A program made the translations under genes and the position numbers. The notes under the pieces are model-generated. The model was not told the origin of the DNA. It did not search any database and worked only from the letters and a program-made list of their open reading frames with translations. This document shows positions 60,147 to 64,000 of a stretch of DNA of 64,000 bases, piece after piece. The first letter of the stretch is position 1, and every line of letters begins with the position of its first letter. The stretch comes from Haliscomenobacter sp965225875 (lineage in GTDB: Bacteria; Bacteroidota; Bacteroidia; Chitinophagales; Saprospiraceae): contig NZ_CBDDBS010000003.1 in the NCBI RefSeq assembly GCF_965225875.1, positions 1,798,001 through 1,862,000 on the forward strand, given 5' to 3'.

Positions 60147-61160
60147 ATGAAAATCCATAACCTTGCTTTTTTGCTCCTTTTCCAATTCCCCTTTATCGGT
60201 GATGTGGCATTTGGTCAGCAACAATCAGATAGCACCAGGACAGAAGTTGTAACATTTAGTCAGCAAAATTCAGATAGCACCAGAGCGGAAATTGCAAACA
60301 CTGTTTTAAAATCCACTGATGGCGGACAAAGCTGGCAAGACATTAGCAAAGGACTACCCGGAAATGTGCAGGGAGAGGGTTTCTTTGCCAATGACAAGGG
60401 CTTCTATTTGTGTGCTGGCAATGAAATATTCCATAGCACCGCAAATTCCAGCACTGCTTCCTGGAAAAAAGAGGTTTTTCCTGCCGCGCACAGCAGCATT
60501 ACCCCCGGTAAAAACGGGATATTTGCCTATACCTACGCTGGCGAGTTTTTACAAAAACCAAACGAAACGAGTACCTGGTCGCCTGTCTTCACCAATTTTC
60601 CAGAGAAAGAGGTACGCACCGTTTATGAAACTGCGGGAGGCACCGTTTTCATCGGTTGTGACAAGGGCCTTTTTAAATCCGCTAACCATGGAAAAACCTG
60701 GAAATTGGTCCACGACGGAGGCTGGGCAATGAAAATGGTAGAGTCAAACGGTGTGCTCTTGGCAACCAGCCAGGTGGGGATAATTCGATCAAGCGATGGT
60801 GGCGAAAACTGGGATGCTGTGATCAGTGAGGGCGGCGTGGGTATCGCCATAGAGCTCATCAAAGGTGGAGTCGCGGCCATCACTTACAATACCACGTCGG
60901 AAACCAGAAGAGTGCGTACATCTTACGACGGCGGTAAAACCTGGCAGGCCATCGATGCGGGCCTCCCACCAAGCCTCTCCATTGCCTCGATTGTTCAGGT
61001 TGGTGAATCCTTCTTTTGTGGGCATCCAAGCGGCATTTACAAATCATCAGATCAGGGAAAAACCTGGCAACTGATGCTGCCTTCTATGGGCAATAAGGTC
61101 TTCAATTTATCGGTTTCCGGCAATGTGATTTATGCCATCCCCAGAAATGGAGGATGTTGA
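60147..61160 (+). CDS. Secreted BNR (Asp-box) repeat protein
   Basis: The start at 60147 gives 337 residues with a basic N-terminus and signal peptide (MKIHNLAFLLLFQFPF); 60138 is the alternative. After cleavage there is a tandem duplication of about 15 residues (QQQSDSTRTEVVTF then QQNSDSTRAEI). A seven-bladed-like propeller follows with Asp-boxes STDGGQSWQD, SANHGKTWKL, SSDGGENWDA, SYDGGKTWQA and SSDQGKTWQL. This fits YCF48/sortilin-like or sialidase-like propellers, but no sialidase active site is recognisable. Likely a secreted binding protein. A family D palindrome lies just after the stop. Confidence 0.78.
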   Translation: MKIHNLAFLLLFQFPFIGDVAFGQQQSDSTRTEVVTFSQQNSDSTRAEIANTVLKSTDGGQSWQDISKGLPGNVQGEGFFANDKGFYLCAGNEIFHSTANSSTASWKKEVFPAAHSSITPGKNGIFAYTYAGEFLQKPNETSTWSPVFTNFPEKEVRTVYETAGGTVFIGCDKGLFKSANHGKTWKLVHDGGWAMKMVESNGVLLATSQVGIIRSSDGGENWDAVISEGGVGIAIELIKGGVAAITYNTTSETRRVRTSYDGGKTWQAIDAGLPPSLSIASIVQVGESFFCGHPSGIYKSSDQGKTWQLMLPSMGNKVFNLSVSGNVIYAIPRNGGC

Positions 61161-61175
61161 AAAATTCAGGTCAAT

Positions 61176-61203
61176 GTAGAGACGCACGGTCGTGCGTCTC
61201 TAC
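61176..61203. repeat. Palindromic repeat family D, copy 3
   Basis: The 28-bp element has 13-bp arms that pair fully (GTAGAGACGCACG and its complement) around a GT centre. It lies between convergent genes and probably ends both transcripts. It matches 20332-20359 except at the centre. Confidence 0.88.
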
Positions 61204-61249
61204 CGTGTCAGATTCTACTTCCAAATCTAGAACTGATCGACCCACCCGA

Positions 61250-62221
61250 TCATTCCAACTTAAATCGCCAGATATCCCTCACAATCCCATTCACATCATC
61301 AAAGCCAAGCCCCCAGTAACCGACATCAGCAATGCTAAAATTTATGCCAATTCCCCGGAGTTGAGGCTGGTCAGCGACTGCCCGCCAGCGATCTTTTAAT
61401 CGATCGTATTCCCACCAATCGTAGATGTAATACCGTGGGTCGGAACCCAGGCCTTTGATTCCACCGCCAGCATAAATTTTATCTTTGATTGCAAAAATGC
61501 CCGCACCATATCGTGTAGTTCCCGGGCAATCCGCCAGTTGTTTCCATTTGTCCAGGGTGGGATCATATTCCCACCATTGTCGCCCTAGACTGAGCCCTGG
61601 ACCCGCCAAACCAAGGTAAGCTTTAGCGCCCAAACCTATCCCGGCAGCAAAGGAGCAGGGGCCGCCGGGAAAATCGGCTTTTTTCGTCCAGGTTCTGGAA
61701 AGCGCATCGTACTCCCACCAATCACTCAATTGTTTTTGTACAGTCGGCCCCGCCAGATCGGTCCAGCCAGTGCCCAGGTAGGCTTTGTTGCCCAAGGTGA
61801 GGGCGCTGGCACTGTACCTCCCCAGCCCAGGAAAATCCGGCAACTGCGTCCAGGTGTTTTGTGTGGGGTCGTATTCCCAAAAGTCTTTCAGAATGCCCAG
61901 GGAGTCGCGCCCAGTAAGCACGTATCCTTTCCCCAGCAAAGAGAAGGCAATGGCTTCCGACCGCCTATGAGGCAAGTCCGCTATTTTTGTCCATTGGTTG
62001 GTAGAAGGCTGGTAGGCATAAAAATCCTTTGCCCATGGCTGGCCCGTTCCAACATAGGCGACATCGTTTATCACAAAGGCGACACTTAGAAAGGGGGAAG
62101 CACCAGGAAAATCCGTTGCTTTTTCCCATACGCCAAGGGGCAGTTGTACCTCCTTTTCTTTTTTGGAGCAACTGAACAAGGCAGTTAAGCCAAATAACAA
62201 ACAAGAGATCCAGCGAGCCAT
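61250..62221 (-). CDS. Kelch-repeat lipoprotein
   Basis: The ATG at 62221 gives 323 residues; a TTG at 62227 would add two. A lipoprotein signal (ISCLLFGLTALFSC) is followed by six kelch-type units, each with a W-x-x-x-x-D-F-P or YDP...W pattern: WEKATDFPG, YQPSTNQWTKIADLP, YDPTQNTWTQLPDFPG, YDALSRTWTKKADFPGG, YDPTLDKWKQLADCPG and YDRLKDRWRAVADQP. It should fold as a six-bladed propeller, like N-acetylneuraminate epimerase or galactose-oxidase relatives. Function unknown. It is 21 bp downstream of the isomerase gene and probably in its operon. Confidence 0.85.
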   Translation of the reverse strand: MARWISCLLFGLTALFSCSKKEKEVQLPLGVWEKATDFPGASPFLSVAFVINDVAYVGTGQPWAKDFYAYQPSTNQWTKIADLPHRRSEAIAFSLLGKGYVLTGRDSLGILKDFWEYDPTQNTWTQLPDFPGLGRYSASALTLGNKAYLGTGWTDLAGPTVQKQLSDWWEYDALSRTWTKKADFPGGPCSFAAGIGLGAKAYLGLAGPGLSLGRQWWEYDPTLDKWKQLADCPGTTRYGAGIFAIKDKIYAGGGIKGLGSDPRYYIYDWWEYDRLKDRWRAVADQPQLRGIGINFSIADVGYWGLGFDDVNGIVRDIWRFKLE

Positions 62222-62242
62222 AGGCAAAGGATTAAAAAGGGT

Positions 62243-63085
62243 CTATTTCAAGGCCTTCAAATATGCCACACTCTTCGGTACATTGATCATTTCATAATTG
62301 CTTTCATCCTCGATGAAACAATGCTTCACACCACCTTTTTTCGCTGCTTTCAGGATGGCCGGAAAATTGGCCTGTCCAGTCCCCAGCACCACGTCATTTT
62401 CAGCGGGGGTATGTCCCGTGTTGTCACCAGCCACACCTTTGCGCAGGTCTTTCAGGTGCATCAACTTCCAGCGGCCTTTGTACTTTTTCAACAAGGAAAC
62501 CGGGTCGCCGCCGCCGTGGATGGTCCACAGTACGTCCATTTCAAAGGAGACGTATTCGGGGTTGGTGTTTTTGATGATGTAGTCCATCAGGGTGCCATCT
62601 TCGTAGGGGCGGAATTCGTAGCCGTGGTCGTGGTAGCAAAGCGTGATGCCGTTTTCTTTCAACACCTTACCCGCTTTGTTGAAGTCTTCCACCGCTTTTT
62701 TGGCCTCCACGATGGTGAAGTCATTGCCTTTGTGTGGGATCCAGGCGCACATCACGTAGGAAGCACCGAGGATTTTAGCGGTTTTGACCACTTCCATCGG
62801 GTCTTTCACCAATTGTTCGTAACCCGCGCCAGTGGAAGGGATTTTGATGCCCCGGTCATCGCAGGCTTTACGGAAATCTTCTGGGCTCATGCCCCTGGGA
62901 GCGCCTCCCTCAATTTCGGTGAAACCGAACATTTTTATCGTATCCAGCGCCTTCATGGCATGGAGCGGAAAGCTGCGGCGGAAGGTGTAGGTTTGTACCC
63001 CTAATGGAAAGCCGTAGATGGATTTTTGCGCCTGGATTTCGCCGAGACACAGGATTGAGAGCAGTAAGAACAGATATTTTTGCAT
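62243..63085 (-). CDS. Secreted sugar phosphate isomerase/epimerase-like TIM barrel
   Basis: The 280-residue protein has a signal peptide (LFLLLSILCLGEIQAQ). It is a xylose-isomerase-like TIM barrel (PF01261): FGFTEIEGGAPRGMS, ASYVMCAWIPHKG, LCYHDHGYEFRPYEDG (with likely metal ligands), VSFEMDVLWTIHGGGDP, WKLMHLKDLRKG and HCFIEDESNYE. Such exported members act on sugars, often 3-keto sugars, beside GMC oxidoreductases, which matches the upstream neighbour. Metal residues (Glu, Asp, His, Glu) look present. It is the second gene after the GMC gene, separated from it by a long palindrome. Confidence 0.88.
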   Translation of the reverse strand: MQKYLFLLLSILCLGEIQAQKSIYGFPLGVQTYTFRRSFPLHAMKALDTIKMFGFTEIEGGAPRGMSPEDFRKACDDRGIKIPSTGAGYEQLVKDPMEVVKTAKILGASYVMCAWIPHKGNDFTIVEAKKAVEDFNKAGKVLKENGITLCYHDHGYEFRPYEDGTLMDYIIKNTNPEYVSFEMDVLWTIHGGGDPVSLLKKYKGRWKLMHLKDLRKGVAGDNTGHTPAENDVVLGTGQANFPAILKAAKKGGVKHCFIEDESNYEMINVPKSVAYLKALK

Positions 63086-63103
63086 GATTGATTGGTTGAT
63101 AAA

Positions 63104-63214
63104 GTTGAGGAGTTGAGGAGTTGAGAAGTTGAGGCTACCGCGAGTTACTTTGACATAGTCCTTGTCAAAATCGCTAGCGGTAGCCTCAACTTCTCAACCT
63201 CTAAACTCCTCAAC
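63104..63214. repeat. Palindromic repeat family C, GACA/TGTC core, copy 2
   Basis: Arms of GTTGAGGA words (63104-63141 and 63177-63214) end in GGCTACCGC and GCGGTAGCC. The loop has TTTGACATAGTCCTTGTCAA, matching the loop of 34688-34797. It lies between the GMC gene and the isomerase gene on the minus strand and could reduce read-through between them. Confidence 0.85.
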
Positions 63215-63219
63215 CCCAT

Positions 63220-63999
63220 TTACAGATTGCGTTTTTTAAATTCACTCACCGCGTAATTTGCAGCGCGAGCCGTAATGGCCATATAGGTCAAAGACGGGTT
63301 TTGTGTACCCGTGGAAGTCATACAAGCCCCGTCGGTTACAAAGACGTTTTTGCAGCTGTGCACCTGATTCCATTTGTTCAGGATGGAAGTTTTGGGATCA
63401 GCACCCATTCTCACGCCGCCCATTTCGTGGATGTCGGAGCCAGGGTTCGACTTGGTGTCATTGGCGTTGATGTTTTTGAAACCCGCTCTGCTGAACATTT
63501 CCTCCACCTGCTCCTGAAAGTCTTTGACCATTTTGTCGTCGTTTTCAGTCCAGGCCACGGAAGTGATCAGTTGTGGGATGCCGTATTTGTCCTTGAGTTC
63601 GGTGTGCAGGCGCAGGTGATTCGACTCGATGGGCACACATTCGCCCTGCATCCAGGCACTAACGCCCCAGTTGCCCAGTTGGGGATGGATGAGTTGGTTT
63701 TTCAGGTCTTCGCCAATCCCGTCCCGGTTGGTCACGGTGCCACGCCCGGCGCCAATTCCGATGGAGTAGCCACGCAGGAAATCGGTATCCTGCTTCAAGA
63801 CATTGCGGAAGCGGGGGATGTAACCATTGCTGGGGTTTTTACCCGAGGTGGTTTTGTCCAAAAAGCCTTCCACTGAGGCATTGGCCTTACCCCGATAGTT
63901 GTGGCAAGTGAAATATTTGCCCAAAACCCCACTGTCATTGCCCAGGCCGGTAGGGAAACGCTCTGAAATGGAGTTGAGCATGATCATGTTGCTGTTTAC
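63220..63999 (-). CDS. GMC-family oxidoreductase, C-terminal part
   Basis: The frame is open to the right edge and the codons before the first ATG (63987) still look coding (VNSN), so the N-terminal FAD-binding part is outside the window. The visible ~259 residues match the GMC C-terminal half: SISERFPTGLGNDSGVLG, SDIHEMGGVRMGADPKTS and CKNVFVTDGACMTSTG, then TQNPSLTYMAITARAA, with likely catalytic His and Asn. Such flavoenzymes oxidise sugar hydroxyls, in some Bacteroidota at C3. The downstream isomerase and kelch genes suggest one sugar-oxidation cluster. Confidence 0.88.
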   Translation of the reverse strand, partial: VNSNMIMLNSISERFPTGLGNDSGVLGKYFTCHNYRGKANASVEGFLDKTTSGKNPSNGYIPRFRNVLKQDTDFLRGYSIGIGAGRGTVTNRDGIGEDLKNQLIHPQLGNWGVSAWMQGECVPIESNHLRLHTELKDKYGIPQLITSVAWTENDDKMVKDFQEQVEEMFSRAGFKNINANDTKSNPGSDIHEMGGVRMGADPKTSILNKWNQVHSCKNVFVTDGACMTSTGTQNPSLTYMAITARAANYAVSEFKKRNL

Positions 64000-64000
64000 C

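Overview
The window reads as chromosomal DNA of a member of the Bacteroidota. Evidence: a type IX secretion C-terminal sorting domain (20520-22982), a TamL-type Omp85 lipoprotein (51950-54394), Bacteroidota families such as DUF5009 and a 7TM-AraC regulator, promoter -7 boxes of the TAnnTTTG type, many lipoproteins, and little use of Shine-Dalgarno sites. The mix of large sortilin/BNR proteins, SWIM-SNF2 helicase and TPR kinases would suit the Saprospiria, but that finer placement is a guess. No rRNA or tRNA gene, CRISPR array or transposase gene was seen.

Layout. 1-3.1 kb: end of an esterase gene, then a NarL-type regulator with its TPR histidine kinase. 3.2-7.6 kb (minus): RtcB RNA ligase, a double-ATPase peptide ABC protein and an RNase D. 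7.7-10.5 kb (plus): ECF sigma factor, probable anti-sigma factor, sulfatase. 10.6-13.3 kb: divergent pyrC and purK. 13.4-19.3 kb (minus): penicillin-acylase-type hydrolase; a LuxC reductase/phosphoesterase/small secreted protein operon; RluD-type pseudouridine synthase. 19.4-26.7 kb: degenerate papain-like secreted protein, T9SS cargo protein, membrane AraC regulator, serine hydrolase, propeller lipoprotein. 26.9-34.7 kb: a kinase/M23/aminotransferase triple fusion, a DnaQ exonuclease, RecQ, and a DnaQ-GIY-YIG fusion. 34.8-39.2 kb: membrane proteins (DUF5009, DUF819, DUF1761) and a second serine hydrolase. 39.3-46.9 kb: a sortilin-like protein 7 bp ahead of a SWIM-SNF2 helicase. 47.5-55.2 kb: FAH-family hydrolase, LytTR regulator/kinase pair, third serine hydrolase, TamL, TrmH-family methyltransferase.

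55.2-58.0 kb is a visibly AT-rich accessory island with TcmP plus a three-Cys (DUF5131) partner, a 45-codon ORF and a DUF4160-DUF2442 pair. It is the best candidate here for an uncharacterised system. 58.2-64 kb returns to secreted proteins: TPR-S41 lipoprotein, BNR protein, and a GMC oxidoreductase/sugar isomerase/kelch cluster cut by the window end.

A second theme is the intergenic DNA. Almost every gap above about 70 bp holds a large palindrome, and these fall into several recurring families. Some have matched changes in both arms, two share one core, one set forms four 20-bp palindromes at 40-44 bp pitch, and one runs into the 3' end of a coding sequence. They sit mostly downstream of genes, often between convergent genes, so they probably act as terminators or mRNA stabilisers and probably spread as non-autonomous REP-like repeats. 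No mobilising gene is visible in the window.
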